Positions 1 to 13,021 of a stretch of DNA of 64,000 nucleotides are shown here, one piece after another (positions within the stretch are counted from its first letter, which is position 1; each line of letters starts with the position of its first letter). The translations under genes were made by a program, and so were the position numbers. Origin of the DNA: Yanghanlia caeni (GTDB lineage: Bacteria > Pseudomonadota > Gammaproteobacteria > Burkholderiales > Burkholderiaceae_B); NCBI GenBank assembly GCA_030733815.1, contig JAUZQE010000001.1:62001-126000 (forward strand), read 5' to 3'. The notes beneath the pieces are model-generated. The model was not told the origin of the DNA. It worked only from the letters and a program-made list of their open reading frames with translations, and searched no databases.

Positions 1-394
1 GGTGCAGTACCTCAAGCATTCCGATGCCAAGAACTTTGCGATCGTCGACGCCGCCATGAACGATCTGCTGCGCCCCACGCTTTACGACGCATGGCATGGG
101 GTCGAGGCCGTCGACCCACGGCCCGTCACCGACGCCACCCCCACCTACGACATCGTGGGCCCCATCTGCGAAAGCGGCGACTGGCTGGCGCGCGACCGGC
201 GCCTCGAACTGCACCAGGGCGACCTGCTGGCCGTGATGTCGGCCGGTGCCTACGCCTTCACCATGTCGAGCCAGTACAACTCGCGACCGCGCGCGGCCGA
301 GGTCATGGTCGACGGCGGTGCAGTTCACGTGGTGCGCCCGCGCGAAACCATCGAAAGCCTGTTCGCCAGCGAGCGTGTGCTGCCGCAAGGGTAA
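1..394 (+). CDS. lysA: Diaminopimelate decarboxylase, C-terminal fragment
   Basis: This is the last 130 residues of a PLP-dependent decarboxylase that converts meso-diaminopimelate to L-lysine in the cytoplasm. The 5' part lies outside the window; the visible frame begins at base 2. The C-terminal barrel motifs are present: CESGD, which contributes the substrate-binding cysteine across the dimer, and the [17 protein letters not shown] stretch with the tyrosine near PLP. It ends normally with PQG and TAA. A 220-base spacer with no evident gene follows before the GGDEF-EAL gene. Near-neighbour position to ccsB and resB matches gene order I know from Bordetella-like genomes. Confidence 0.93.
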   Translation, partial: VQYLKHSDAKNFAIVDAAMNDLLRPTLYDAWHGVEAVDPRPVTDATPTYDIVGPICESGDWLARDRRLELHQGDLLAVMSAGAYAFTMSSQYNSRPRAAEVMVDGGAVHVVRPRETIESLFASERVLPQG

Positions 395-614
395 GCACTC
401 ACAGGGAAAGCACGCAGCCGCTTCCGGTAAAGAATTCCTGAAGTGGGCCGTTAAACATGAGTAGTCCCGGAAATTGTCCAGTGAACTGTGAACACTGCTG
501 TCTGCAACAAAGCGGGTCCCGTCGATCACAAGACCGAATCTTTCAGTCGACCGGCATGCGTCTTCAGTATGATGCGCTGCAAGGCCCACCCAAAAGGAAC
601 AGGTCGACCTCGTT

Positions 615-3554
615 ATGAAGGCCCTAGACGCCACCCCGTCTAAGCTTCTTGAAAAACTGCGCGTCGTGCGTCGTAGCGGCATCTACCTCTTTTCTTTGTG
701 GGTGGTTCCGCTTGCGATCCTGCTGTTTTCCATAGTCGCCATCACGGGGTTTGCGCCGCTGTACCCTTCCACCAGCGGGGCGTCGCTCTCGTTCCGCAGC
801 CTGCCGCTCGCGGCGGGTCACGCCGGGCCGCGCGAAGCACTGGCTGCGCTGCAAACCGTGCCGCAGCAGCAGCGGGTCGAACTGCATAACGGAGCGTGGC
901 TGCTCATCAACCTGCCGCAACAGGCCCAGCTGCAACCGGCCGCCATCGATTTCCCGGCGCGCGACGCCGAATCCATCACCTGCTGGCGGCCCGACACCCT
1001 CCAGGTCATCGGCAGTGTGCAGGGTCGCGCCGCCAGCGGCGCCATGCGCACCAGCCGCCTGGGCAACGCGCTCATGCTGGGCCACAACGACGACCAGGCG
1101 GGTTCGTCGTTCGACACCCTGCTGTGCCGGGCCGAATATGGCAAACCCACCGTCTTCAGCACCGAAGTCTGGACCATCCCCGATCTGCGCATCGCCTCCG
1201 ACCGCTTTCACCGCGGCATCGCCCTACTCAACGGCGGCATTGTCACCCTTGCACTTTTCCTTACCATCATTGCCTTGCGCAACCGCGAATGGGTGTTCCT
1301 TCTGCTGGGCGCCTGGCTGATCGGCAACCTGCGCCTGGGCGCCTACGCCCTGAGGTGGGACAGCCAGTGGCTCGGCTACGCCCTGCCGCCCGACTGGCAA
1401 GAGCTCCTGCGCAAGCTCACGCTGGCCGCCTACTTCCTGGTCACGTACACCCTGTTCACGCAGCTGTTCCGGCCCACCAGCAGCCGCCACCCCGGCCTGT
1501 CACGTGCGCTGCAATGGCTGGGTGTGGCGCAGCTGGCCGCCGCGTTCGTTCTGCCATGGCCCGTCTTCAGCCTGCTGAGCGGGCTGATCTGGGCGTTCGG
1601 TCTGGTGGCCGGCCTGCTGCTGCTGCGTCGCAAACTCGTCCGCCAGCCGCAGCAGCGCGTGTTCTCGTGGCGCCTGCTGTCGCTGGCCGTCGCGCTTACC
1701 GTGAGCCTTGCCGGTGTGGTGCTCACCCTCATCGGGCAGGAAGAACTGCTCGATTCCTTCAGCAGCGTACTGGCCCTGCTGCTGTCGAATCTAATGGTCG
1801 CCCTGGCGGTGGGCGGCATCATTCGCGAAGGCCAGCGCCAGCGCATGCGTGCGCAAACCGAACTCGTCACGGGCTATGCCGTGGCGCCGCTGGGCCTGTT
1901 CACCCTCGATGCCGACGGGCGCTTCCTGCGCATGAACGCGGTGCTGCGCGACATGCTGGCGTTGCATGAGCACAAGAACGACACGCTGTACTGGCACGAT
2001 CTCTTTCCCCCGCAACAGTGGGAAGCGGTGGCGCGCGACACGCTCGATGGCAAAGACACCGACATTCTTTTGAACGAGCGCGATCCGGCCACTCGCCAGC
2101 CGCGCCATTTCGCGCTGCGGGCGGCACTGGCCGGTGAACACGTGGAAGGGTCGCTGCAAGATATCACCGCACGCACGCGCGCCATGAACGAACTGCGCGG
2201 CATGGTCGACAACGACCCGCTTACGCAGGCGCTGAACCGGCGCGGCATCGAAAAGAAGCTCGATGAAGCGCTGCGACAGATGATCGAAACCAATGCGCCG
2301 TGCTCACTCGCCTACATGGATCTCGACCATTTCAAGCGCATCAACGGCCTGTTCGGGCACACGGCGGGCGACGAAATCCTCAAGCAGGTCACGGAACGGC
2401 TGCGCCGCATTCTTACCGAAGACCAGGCTATGGGGCGCATGGGCAGCGACGAGTTCATCATTCTGTTCCCCAACATGACCATCTCTGAAGCGCGCAGCAC
2501 CGCACAGCGCATCATCGGCGAACTGAACGAGGCGTCGTACCAGGTGGGGCAGCGCCACTTCCATATCCGTTCGGCCATCGGCGTGGTCGAAATCCACCAC
2601 GGCATGACAGTCGCGGCCGCGATCTCGGCGGCCACGCGCGCCTGCCGCGACGCCCGCAAGCAGCATCAGGATGTGGTGGTGTACGAACACGATTCCAGCG
2701 AGCTGCAGGCGCACACCGAAGAGCTGCGCCTGTTCGATCAGCTGGAAGGCGGCGACTCGCCCAAGGGCCTGTACCTCGAGATGCAGCCCATCATGGCGCT
2801 CAAGAACTGCGACGACAGCCTGAACTTCGAAATTCTTCTGCGCGTACGCGACACCCACGGCAGGCTCATACCCACCGGCAAGATCGTCAGCGGCGCTGAA
2901 GAAAGCGGCACGATCACGATCATCGACAAGTGGGTGTTCTCGGCCACGCTGGAATGGCTGCTCAAGCACGGCGACCGCCTGCGCAAGACCCAGTTCGTCA
3001 ACGTGAACCTGAGCGGCGTATCGCTGAACAACGACAAGTTCATCGACAACCTCTTCCACCTGCTGGGCCGCTACCCGCAGCTTTCACGCAAACTGTGCGT
3101 CGAGATCACCGAAGGCGTTGCGCTGCAGAACCTCGAGCGCACGCGCGAACTCATCACGCGGCTCAAGGCCATGGGCGTGCGCATTGCGCTCGACGACTTC
3201 GGGGCCGGCTATACCTCGTTCAGTTACCTCAAGCAGCTGGGCGCCGATGCCATCAAGATCGACGGCACGCTTGTGCGCGACATGCTGGCCAACGAAACCA
3301 ACACCGCCATCGTGCGCACCATCGTCGAACTGGCGCAGAACCTGGGCATGTTCATTATTGCCGAGTGGGTGGAAGACGTGCACGCGCTGGAAGTGCTGCG
3401 CGAAATGGGTGTCGATTACGTGCAGGGCTACGCGGTGAGCGCGGCGCTGACACCCATGGAAATTCTCGACGCCGAGTACGTTTCAGACCTGGTCACCAAC
3501 GCCGACACGCTCGCCTACATCAGCCGCCACTCGCAACCGCGCTCGCGCCGCTGA
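615..3554 (+). CDS. Membrane GGDEF-EAL protein with PAS domain (cyclic di-GMP turnover)
   Basis: A 979-residue inner-membrane cyclic di-GMP protein. The order is a TM helix near residues 20-45, a periplasmic region to about 200, seven TM helices from about 205 to 400 (7TMR-DISM-like), a PAS-like domain at about 415-520, GGDEF at about 530-690 and EAL at about 715-965. The cyclase signature is GSDEF (residues 610-614) rather than GGDEF. The phosphodiesterase signature is EIL (739-741) rather than EAL, and the late AEGVE motif reads AEWVE (916-920). Other EAL residues are intact: EITEG, DDFGAGYTSF (from 860) and KIDG (K881). Phosphodiesterase activity is therefore plausible, while cyclase activity is uncertain. 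A TATGAT at 568-573 could be a -10 box, but no convincing -35 is present. It is transcribed alone, convergent with ccsB. Confidence 0.9.
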   Translation: MKALDATPSKLLEKLRVVRRSGIYLFSLWVVPLAILLFSIVAITGFAPLYPSTSGASLSFRSLPLAAGHAGPREALAALQTVPQQQRVELHNGAWLLINLPQQAQLQPAAIDFPARDAESITCWRPDTLQVIGSVQGRAASGAMRTSRLGNALMLGHNDDQAGSSFDTLLCRAEYGKPTVFSTEVWTIPDLRIASDRFHRGIALLNGGIVTLALFLTIIALRNREWVFLLLGAWLIGNLRLGAYALRWDSQWLGYALPPDWQELLRKLTLAAYFLVTYTLFTQLFRPTSSRHPGLSRALQWLGVAQLAAAFVLPWPVFSLLSGLIWAFGLVAGLLLLRRKLVRQPQQRVFSWRLLSLAVALTVSLAGVVLTLIGQEELLDSFSSVLALLLSNLMVALAVGGIIREGQRQRMRAQTELVTGYAVAPLGLFTLDADGRFLRMNAVLRDMLALHEHKNDTLYWHDLFPPQQWEAVARDTLDGKDTDILLNERDPATRQPRHFALRAALAGEHVEGSLQDITARTRAMNELRGMVDNDPLTQALNRRGIEKKLDEALRQMIETNAPCSLAYMDLDHFKRINGLFGHTAGDEILKQVTERLRRILTEDQAMGRMGSDEFIILFPNMTISEARSTAQRIIGELNEASYQVGQRHFHIRSAIGVVEIHHGMTVAAAISAATRACRDARKQHQDVVVYEHDSSELQAHTEELRLFDQLEGGDSPKGLYLEMQPIMALKNCDDSLNFEILLRVRDTHGRLIPTGKIVSGAEESGTITIIDKWVFSATLEWLLKHGDRLRKTQFVNVNLSGVSLNNDKFIDNLFHLLGRYPQLSRKLCVEITEGVALQNLERTRELITRLKAMGVRIALDDFGAGYTSFSYLKQLGADAIKIDGTLVRDMLANETNTAIVRTIVELAQNLGMFIIAEWVEDVHALEVLREMGVDYVQGYAVSAALTPMEILDAEYVSDLVTNADTLAYISRHSQPRSRR

Positions 3555-3637
3555 GCCCCGCCCCCGATCCTGAAACGCATCCCTGCGGTTCCATTTACCG
3601 CGACACGCACACCCGCCATACCGCACACCTCTGGCAA

Positions 3638-3667
3638 AACGCCCGCTGCATCGCTGCAACGGGCGTT
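3638..3667 (-). terminator. Rho-independent terminator after ccsB
   Basis: AACGCCCG (3638-3645) pairs with CGGGCGTT (3660-3667), with TGCA/TGCA extending the stem inside. On the minus strand the stem is followed by TTTT, so it fits the end of the c-type cytochrome operon (ccsB stop at 3705). It may also stop the convergent plus-strand gene. Confidence 0.8.
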
Positions 3668-3704
3668 CGCATTTGGGTATGGGGCCAGCTGCGCTGGCGC
3701 ACGC

Positions 3705-5063
3705 TTACAGTTCGCCGTACGAGTGCAGGCCCGACAGGAACATGTTGACGCCCAGGAAGGCAAAGCTGGTGATCAGCAGGCCGCCCAGCGCCCAGTAGGC
3801 GGCCATGGTGCCGCGCAGGCCCTTCATGAGCCGCATGTGCAGCCAGGCCGCGTAGTTCAGCCAGACGATCAGCGCCCAGGTTTCTTTTGGATCCCACTGC
3901 CAGTAGGTGCCCCAGGCATCTGCCGCCCACAGTGCGCCCAGAATGGTGGCCACGGTGAAGAACGCAAAGCCCACCGCAATGGCGCGGTACATGATGTCGT
4001 CAAGCACCTCGAGCGAGGGCAGATGACGGCCGATGGGGCCACGCAGCGCAAGAATGGCACCCACCACCAGCGCGCCGCCGCCGAAGTATAGCATCCAGGT
4101 GGCCGAGACCTGGCGCGAACCGAACATGAAGGGTTCGGCGCACATGATGGCGCCCAGCAGGAACAGCGGAATGAGACGCTTGCGCGAGACGGTTTCACTG
4201 TGTTCCTTGACCAGATACGCGAAGCCCACCATGGCCGCCAGCGCGAAGGTGCCGTAGCCGATGAAGTTGGCCGGCACGTGCAGCTTCATCCACCAGCTTT
4301 TCAGTGCCGGCACGAGCGGCTGAATCTGATAGGCATCGCGCGTAATCGAATACCACAGCAGGAAGATGACGGCAGAACTGACCACCAGCAGCACGAAACC
4401 GCCCAGCGCGCGCGTGGCGTAGCGGCGTTCGTAGTACAGGTAAAACAGCGCCGTGATCACCGCGAACATCACGAACACTTCGTACAGGTTGCTGACGGGA
4501 ATATGCCCGATGTCGGGGCCCAGCAGATGGCCTTCGCGCCAGCGCACCAGCATGCCGATGGTGCCGGCATAGACGGCCGCCCATGTCAGGCCCGACCCCA
4601 GCCACGCAGCCGTGCTGCTGACATAGCCGACCCAGTACGACAGCGTGGCCAGCACGAACAGTGCGCACATCCAGAGAATGGCCGACTGCGACGACAGCAG
4701 GTACTTCAGAAGAAACACCGATTCGGCGCGCGTGATATCGCCCTGATGCAGGCCGCCGCCGGCGCTGTACAGCCAGATGGCCAGCAGCGCCGCCAGGCCC
4801 GACACCACGGTCAGGGTGCGCAGGGGGCGCCACAGCCAGCCCATCCAGACCAGCAGGGGCACCGCGCCGACCAGAATGGCCTTTTCGTAGATATCCATGG
4901 CCTGCGGGTACTGCGTGAGCGCGTACACGACACCCAGACCCAGCAGAACGAAATACGCAGCGTCGGTCCAGTCTGGCCGGCCGCGCTGCCCGCGGGCGTC
5001 GCCGCTGGCAGACATATCGTGTTCCCACATTGCCGCGCCAGGTGAAGTCATGGTCTCTGACAT
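3705..5063 (-). CDS. ccsB: Cytochrome c biogenesis protein CcsB/ResC family (system II)
   Basis: A 452-residue polytopic membrane protein that forms, with ResB, the system II haem handling and ligation machine attaching haem to periplasmic apocytochromes c. It contains many TM helices and the tryptophan-rich WWD haem-binding loop near the C terminus (WGTYWQWDPKETW), followed by conserved histidine-containing helices. The start ATG at 5063 has an AGAGG ribosome-binding site and follows the resB stop by 11 bases, so the two are one operon. The long Lap-independent membrane N terminus and length fit the beta-proteobacterial CcsB (ResC/CcsA) form. Confidence 0.93.
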   Translation of the reverse strand: MSETMTSPGAAMWEHDMSASGDARGQRGRPDWTDAAYFVLLGLGVVYALTQYPQAMDIYEKAILVGAVPLLVWMGWLWRPLRTLTVVSGLAALLAIWLYSAGGGLHQGDITRAESVFLLKYLLSSQSAILWMCALFVLATLSYWVGYVSSTAAWLGSGLTWAAVYAGTIGMLVRWREGHLLGPDIGHIPVSNLYEVFVMFAVITALFYLYYERRYATRALGGFVLLVVSSAVIFLLWYSITRDAYQIQPLVPALKSWWMKLHVPANFIGYGTFALAAMVGFAYLVKEHSETVSRKRLIPLFLLGAIMCAEPFMFGSRQVSATWMLYFGGGALVVGAILALRGPIGRHLPSLEVLDDIMYRAIAVGFAFFTVATILGALWAADAWGTYWQWDPKETWALIVWLNYAAWLHMRLMKGLRGTMAAYWALGGLLITSFAFLGVNMFLSGLHSYGEL

Positions 5064-5074
5064 ATTGGCCTCTA

Positions 5075-7108
5075 TCAGGTTACAAGACGCTGGAACGCGC
5101 CTTTGAAGCGATCGAATTCCTGGTTGAAATCGAGGTTGCGCCGCTGCGACGTCATGGCCGCAAGCAGTTCGCTGCCGCCCTGCACCGGCCGCACCCAGAT
5201 CCAGATGCGCCGATCACGCACGTAGAACATGGCAAACACGCCGATGATCAGGAACAGGCTGCCCAGGTATACCGTGTTCTTGCCGGGGCTGCGCGCCACC
5301 TGAAACACGCTGGCTTCCTTCTGTTCGAAGGCGCTGAGCGTGAGGAAAACCGGCGCGGGGTAGTCGGGCAGGTTCGCCAGCGCAAGCAACGCCATCTGCA
5401 CCCATTGCTGCCCGTCGAGCATGCCCTGCCCTTCCTGCGCTATGGGGGGCAGCCCTTCGCGCACCCGAACGATGTCGCGCAGTTCGGAAAGCGTGAGCTG
5501 GATCATGGGTACGGCAAACCCGAGCACCTTTTCGTGATCGGCTTCCGGCACGTTGCCCAGTATCCCATCAAAGCCTTCGCGGTAAAAGGTTTCAAGGGCA
5601 CCCGCGGCCGCCTTCTGCAGCAGCCCCGCGTCCACCCGTTCGGTGGCGTTCTTTTCGGCAAAGCGCAGCGCCGCCAGGTTGAGCAGCGCCGGATCGGCCA
5701 GCGCTGCACGCAGCGACATGAATTCGTTGACCGAGTCGTTGTCATCGACCGGAATGCGGATATAGCGAAACGGCACGGCGGCGGATTCGCGAATGCCCGC
5801 AAGCAGCACCCGACTGCCGTCCAGTTCCATGGGCAGCATATAGTTGGTGTATTCAAACGCCTGGCCGTCGGCCCCGATGATGCGGTACTGCACGCTGGGC
5901 CCCACGTTGCGCAGGTTCTCGTTGGTGGCGGCGGCGGCGCTGCCGCTGACCGAAGCGACGTGGTCGATTACGGCTTTGGGCTGCGGCTCGCCGCTGCCCA
6001 GGTCTTCCACGTTGATGACCCGCAGGCCGGTGAATTCGACGGTGAGCGGCGTTTCGCGCCCGCCCTCGTTCACGGTGATTTCGCTACGGTTGCCAACGAT
6101 GCCATTGACTTCGAAGGGCCGGCTGGTGGCGCCACGCAAGGGATGACCCAGCAACGTGACGGTGCTGCCGCCATCGTCGAAGCTCGACTGGTACACGGTG
6201 ACGCCCTTGTAGCGCAGCGGTTCGTTGACTTCGATGTTGCGCTCGAACCGGTGACCTGATTCGTGGTCGATGACTTCGACCACGCTGCGAAAGCTGCTGG
6301 GCATGCCCGTGGAGTAATACTCGACGACAAAGTCTTTGAGGTGCAGGCTGAAGGGCAGGGGTTGCACCAGGATGCCGTTGCCCACGCTGATCAGGCCGTT
6401 GCTTGCCGTGCCCCCTTCCGGCACCAGCATGTTGGCGCGAAAGCTGGGGTTGGCCGGCGAGAGGCGGCCGCTTTCGGGCACCTGCGAAATCAGCATGTTT
6501 TCGGTAACGGGTGCTTTGTCGAACAGCCACACCTGCATGCGCACGGGCAGTTCGCTGTCGAGCAGCCCGCCTACGCAGATCACGACGATGGCAACGTGCG
6601 CAAAGATGTAACCCAGGCGGTTCGCCCCGCCCTTCTTGGCCGCCAGCATGATGCTGTCGCCGTCGTGACGCAGCTTCCATTTGTAGCCGTTGCTGCGCAG
6701 CCATGGCTGCACGCGCGCCAGCGCCTCGGCCGGCGCCACGGGCATGGCGCCTTCCACACGATGATGAAAGGCGCGCAGGCTGCTGCCACGCACGTGTTCG
6801 CGAAACGAGCGGGCGTCTTTGATGAAGCGCGGCGTGTTGCGGATGACGCAGATGGTGGTGGACACCACCAGAAACGCCATGATCACGAGAAACCACCAGC
6901 TGTTGTACACATGCCAGATGGAGAACGTGTCGAACACGGCATACCAGAAGGGGCCGAACTGATCAAAGTACGTGTTGGGGGGCTGGTTCTGCACCAGCAC
7001 CGTGCCGATCACGCTGGCCACGCAGATGAACATCAGCAGGCTGACGGCAAAGCGCATCGAGCCGAGCAGCTCGAGCAGGTCGGCCGTAAGGTGGCGCGGG
7101 GAAGGCAT
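5075..7108 (-). CDS. resB: Cytochrome c biogenesis protein ResB
   Basis: Partner of CcsB in system II cytochrome c maturation. The chosen start (ATG at 7108) gives 677 residues beginning MPSPRHLTADLLELLGSMRF; an open frame extends upstream to 7228, but those 40 residues do not resemble the family and I leave them out. TM helices are visible near residues 15-35, 65-85, 165-185 and about 615-640, with a large periplasmic domain between the third and fourth. The family role is reduction or delivery of haem and apocytochrome. It sits between the cytochrome c4 gene and ccsB on the same strand, so substrate and maturation factors are co-transcribed. Confidence 0.93.
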   Translation of the reverse strand: MPSPRHLTADLLELLGSMRFAVSLLMFICVASVIGTVLVQNQPPNTYFDQFGPFWYAVFDTFSIWHVYNSWWFLVIMAFLVVSTTICVIRNTPRFIKDARSFREHVRGSSLRAFHHRVEGAMPVAPAEALARVQPWLRSNGYKWKLRHDGDSIMLAAKKGGANRLGYIFAHVAIVVICVGGLLDSELPVRMQVWLFDKAPVTENMLISQVPESGRLSPANPSFRANMLVPEGGTASNGLISVGNGILVQPLPFSLHLKDFVVEYYSTGMPSSFRSVVEVIDHESGHRFERNIEVNEPLRYKGVTVYQSSFDDGGSTVTLLGHPLRGATSRPFEVNGIVGNRSEITVNEGGRETPLTVEFTGLRVINVEDLGSGEPQPKAVIDHVASVSGSAAAATNENLRNVGPSVQYRIIGADGQAFEYTNYMLPMELDGSRVLLAGIRESAAVPFRYIRIPVDDNDSVNEFMSLRAALADPALLNLAALRFAEKNATERVDAGLLQKAAAGALETFYREGFDGILGNVPEADHEKVLGFAVPMIQLTLSELRDIVRVREGLPPIAQEGQGMLDGQQWVQMALLALANLPDYPAPVFLTLSAFEQKEASVFQVARSPGKNTVYLGSLFLIIGVFAMFYVRDRRIWIWVRPVQGGSELLAAMTSQRRNLDFNQEFDRFKGAFQRLVT

Positions 7109-7273
7109 GGTGGTCACGGATCGCACTTCATGAAAAAAGGGGGCAGCCCTTGCGGCATACCCCCCAATTCTAATGTGTCGGGCAGCCGGTTGACCGCCGC
7201 CACGTGGTTCAAGTTTGTTTAAGCTCAAACCTTTTGGCTTTTATGGCGACGCGCAGGCGCCGCCTGCCTGTTT

Positions 7274-7969
7274 TTAGCGCAGGCCAGCCGCGTAATCGGC
7301 CACCGCTGCGATGTCGCGATCGGACATGCGATCGGCGATTTCGAACATTTCGGTGCTGTTGGCGCGATCGCCGCTGCGGAACAGGCGAAGCTGATCGGCA
7401 ATGTAGTCGGGATGCTGACCGGCCACGCGCGGATACTTGCCGGGCAGGCCCATGCCGTTGGGCGAGTGGCAGCCTGCACAGGCCGGCACGCCACGCGAAG
7501 CGATACCGCCGCGCCAGATCGTCTGGCCGCGTTCCATGGTTTCTTCGTTGGTGGCCGACGCCGCCGTTTCGGGATTCAGCGGCTGCACCGACAGGTAGTA
7601 CGCCAGATTGCGGATGTCTTCATCGGTAAGCGGGGCGGCCATGGGCGCCATGAGCGACGGCGCGCCGTCGGCGCCGTTGCGCAGGGGCGGGTGATCGCCC
7701 TTGGGCTTGAAGTCGAGCAGCTGCTTGACGAGGTATTCGTACGGCTGCGCAGCGATGTTGGGATTGATGGGAATGATGCTGTTGCCGGCTTCACCGTGAC
7801 AGCTGGCACAGGAAATGACGCCACGCGCCACGTCGCCATTCACGTAGAGTTGTTCACCTTTGGCCAAATCAGGCTTTGCGCCGGGCTCGGCGGCCTGGCT
7901 GACGGGAACTGCGCAAGTGCCGAGCAGCACACCGCTGGCAATAACCAATCTGGAAAGCATACGCTTCAT
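7274..7969 (-). CDS. Dihaem cytochrome c4
   Basis: A periplasmic dihaem c-type cytochrome of 231 residues. The start ATG at 7969 is chosen because GAGGTC lies seven bases upstream and the protein then opens with a clean signal peptide (MKRMLSRLVIASGVLLGT, cleavage near AQAAEP-like sequence at about 27). Two haem-binding motifs, CASCH at 54-58 and CAGCH at 164-168, mark two similar domains, with methionines after each as likely axial ligands. Cytochrome c4 shuttles electrons from the bc1 complex to terminal oxidases. Its place upstream of resB-ccsB, whose products attach its haems, supports the call. It is transcribed divergently from engB. Confidence 0.92.
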   Translation of the reverse strand: MKRMLSRLVIASGVLLGTCAVPVSQAAEPGAKPDLAKGEQLYVNGDVARGVISCASCHGEAGNSIIPINPNIAAQPYEYLVKQLLDFKPKGDHPPLRNGADGAPSLMAPMAAPLTDEDIRNLAYYLSVQPLNPETAASATNEETMERGQTIWRGGIASRGVPACAGCHSPNGMGLPGKYPRVAGQHPDYIADQLRLFRSGDRANSTEMFEIADRMSDRDIAAVADYAAGLR

Positions 7970-8075
7970 GAAGACCTCGACGATCGCGAATTCGACCCGG
8001 CACCATTGGCGCCACGTTTTATAGTTTGAGCCCGTGACCCAGCCGGCCCGACCAGGCGTGGCAGCGTGAATCATG

Positions 8076-8115
8076 AGTTTTCAAACACACGATTATACAA
8101 TAGGGTTTGAAAACT
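8076..8115. promoter_or_regulatory. 11-bp perfect inverted repeat in divergent promoter region
   Basis: AGTTTTCAAAC (8076-8086) and GTTTGAAAACT (8105-8115) are perfect inverted arms separated by 18 bases, lying between the divergent cytochrome c4 and engB genes. The spacer holds a consensus TATAAT on the minus strand (8092-8097). The arrangement looks like an operator over the cytochrome promoter, but no matching regulator is identified. Confidence 0.5.
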
Positions 8116-8133
8116 ACTGTCACAGGCCAGACC

Positions 8134-11943
<3,810 letters not shown>

Positions 11944-11947
<4 letters not shown>

Positions 11948-12306
11948 TGTTGCTGCCGCGTCTGGTCGCGAACCCACTGTATATAGCTGTGCAGCCCGCC
12001 CGTTACCGGCAGGACAAGGAGCTCGGGCACTTCGTAGGGATGCAATTGCCTGAACCGTTTCGTGAGGGCCGGCAGGCGCCCGCGGGTCGTTTTCATGAGC
12101 AACGGAATTTCTTCGGTGCCCTCGAGCGTGCCTTGCCACATGTACATTGACAGGCAGGGTGCGCCAAGGTTCACGCAGGCGGCCAGGTATTCTTCCACCA
12201 GCATGTGGGCAATGCGCTTGGCAAGCTGCATGTCGGGCGCGTTGCTGAGTACCAGCACCACCTCGTCGTCGCCGCTGCCGGCCTGCACTATGGAGTCGTT
12301 TGCCAT
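11944..12306 (-). CDS. cutA: Divalent-cation tolerance protein CutA
   Basis: A small trimeric cytoplasmic protein of the CutA1 family, linked to copper tolerance and historically to disulfide and cytochrome c maturation with DsbD. The frame is open from a TTG at 12336, but the ATG at 12306 (MANDSIV) is preferred, giving 120 residues. Family landmarks are visible: LAACVNLGAP, the strand YMWQGTLEGTEEIPLLMKT, and the C-terminal HPYEVPELLVLPV. Its stop overlaps the dsbD start by ATGA, so translation is probably coupled, which fits the common cutA-dsbD pairing. Confidence 0.93.
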
Positions 12307-12354
12307 GAGGTCAGTCGCAAGTGGTTGTAATGGCAACCATTTTAGCGGCCCAAA

Positions 12355-12389
12355 AGAAAAACCCCATTGCGCTGGATCACAATGGGGTT
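12355..12389 (-). terminator. Rho-independent terminator of the alpha ribosomal operon
   Basis: AACCCCATTG (12360-12369) pairs perfectly with CAATGGGGTT (12380-12389). Read on the minus strand the stem is followed by TTTTTCTTTTG. It lies 56 bases after the rplQ stop and separates the ribosomal unit from cutA-dsbD. Confidence 0.88.
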
Positions 12390-12444
12390 CAACTACTGCT
12401 TGAAACCTTAGGCGTGGCGCACGGCCACGCTTGCGGTCGGGTGC

Positions 12445-12825
12445 TTATTCAGCCGCTTCTTCGACTTCCGGGCGGTCGACCAGTTCCATGTAGGCCATGG
12501 GGGCGTTGTCGCCCTGGCGGAAGCCCATCTTCAGCACACGGGTGTAGCCGCCGTTGCGGGCCTGGTAACGCGGGCCCAGCTCTTCGAACAGCTTGGTGAC
12601 GGCAGCGCGGTCGCGCAGGCGGGCAAAGGCCAGACGGCGGTTTGCCAGCGTCGGTTCTTTGGCGAGCGTGATGAGCGGCTCAACGACGCGGCGCAGTTCC
12701 TTGGCCTTGGGCAGCGTGGTCTTGATGCCTTCGTGCGTGATGAGCGATACAGCCATGTTGCGGAACATGGCCAGACGGTGACTGCTGGTGCGATTGAGCT
12801 TGCGAAGACCGTTGCGGTGACGCAT
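12445..12825 (-). CDS. rplQ: 50S ribosomal protein L17
   Basis: Large-subunit protein near the peptide exit tunnel. The 126-residue product opens with [17 protein letters not shown] and contains the conserved AMFRNM and [16 protein letters not shown] segments, matching the usual length. It is the last gene of the alpha operon, 196 bases after rpoA, and is followed by a strong terminator at 12355-12389. Its order after rpoA is the standard bacterial one. Confidence 0.98.
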   Translation of the reverse strand: MRHRNGLRKLNRTSSHRLAMFRNMAVSLITHEGIKTTLPKAKELRRVVEPLITLAKEPTLANRRLAFARLRDRAAVTKLFEELGPRYQARNGGYTRVLKMGFRQGDNAPMAYMELVDRPEVEEAAE

Positions 12826-13021
12826 GGTGATTTCCTTTGAATCTTGGGGCGGTTTCCCGCCGGTTGTCCGGTTCTTCTATCAGCCAGGCTGCGGACCGGA
12901 TTCTGAATGAAATGAAAAAAAAGCGAGCAATTTTAGCATGGGCTGAACGGCTTCAAAGCCAGACAGCCCGGCCGGATGTGCCTGCGCGGGCTTTCGCCCG
13001 ACACAGGCCTGAATCGACCGA

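Noticed and set aside
7109-7228. Upstream extension of resB by 40 residues
   Set aside because: The added sequence is Gly/Arg-rich and unlike ResB starts; the ATG at 7108 begins a recognisable N terminus.
12307-12336. TTG start of cutA
   Set aside because: The ATG at 12306 gives a family-typical length; the added ten residues are not conserved.
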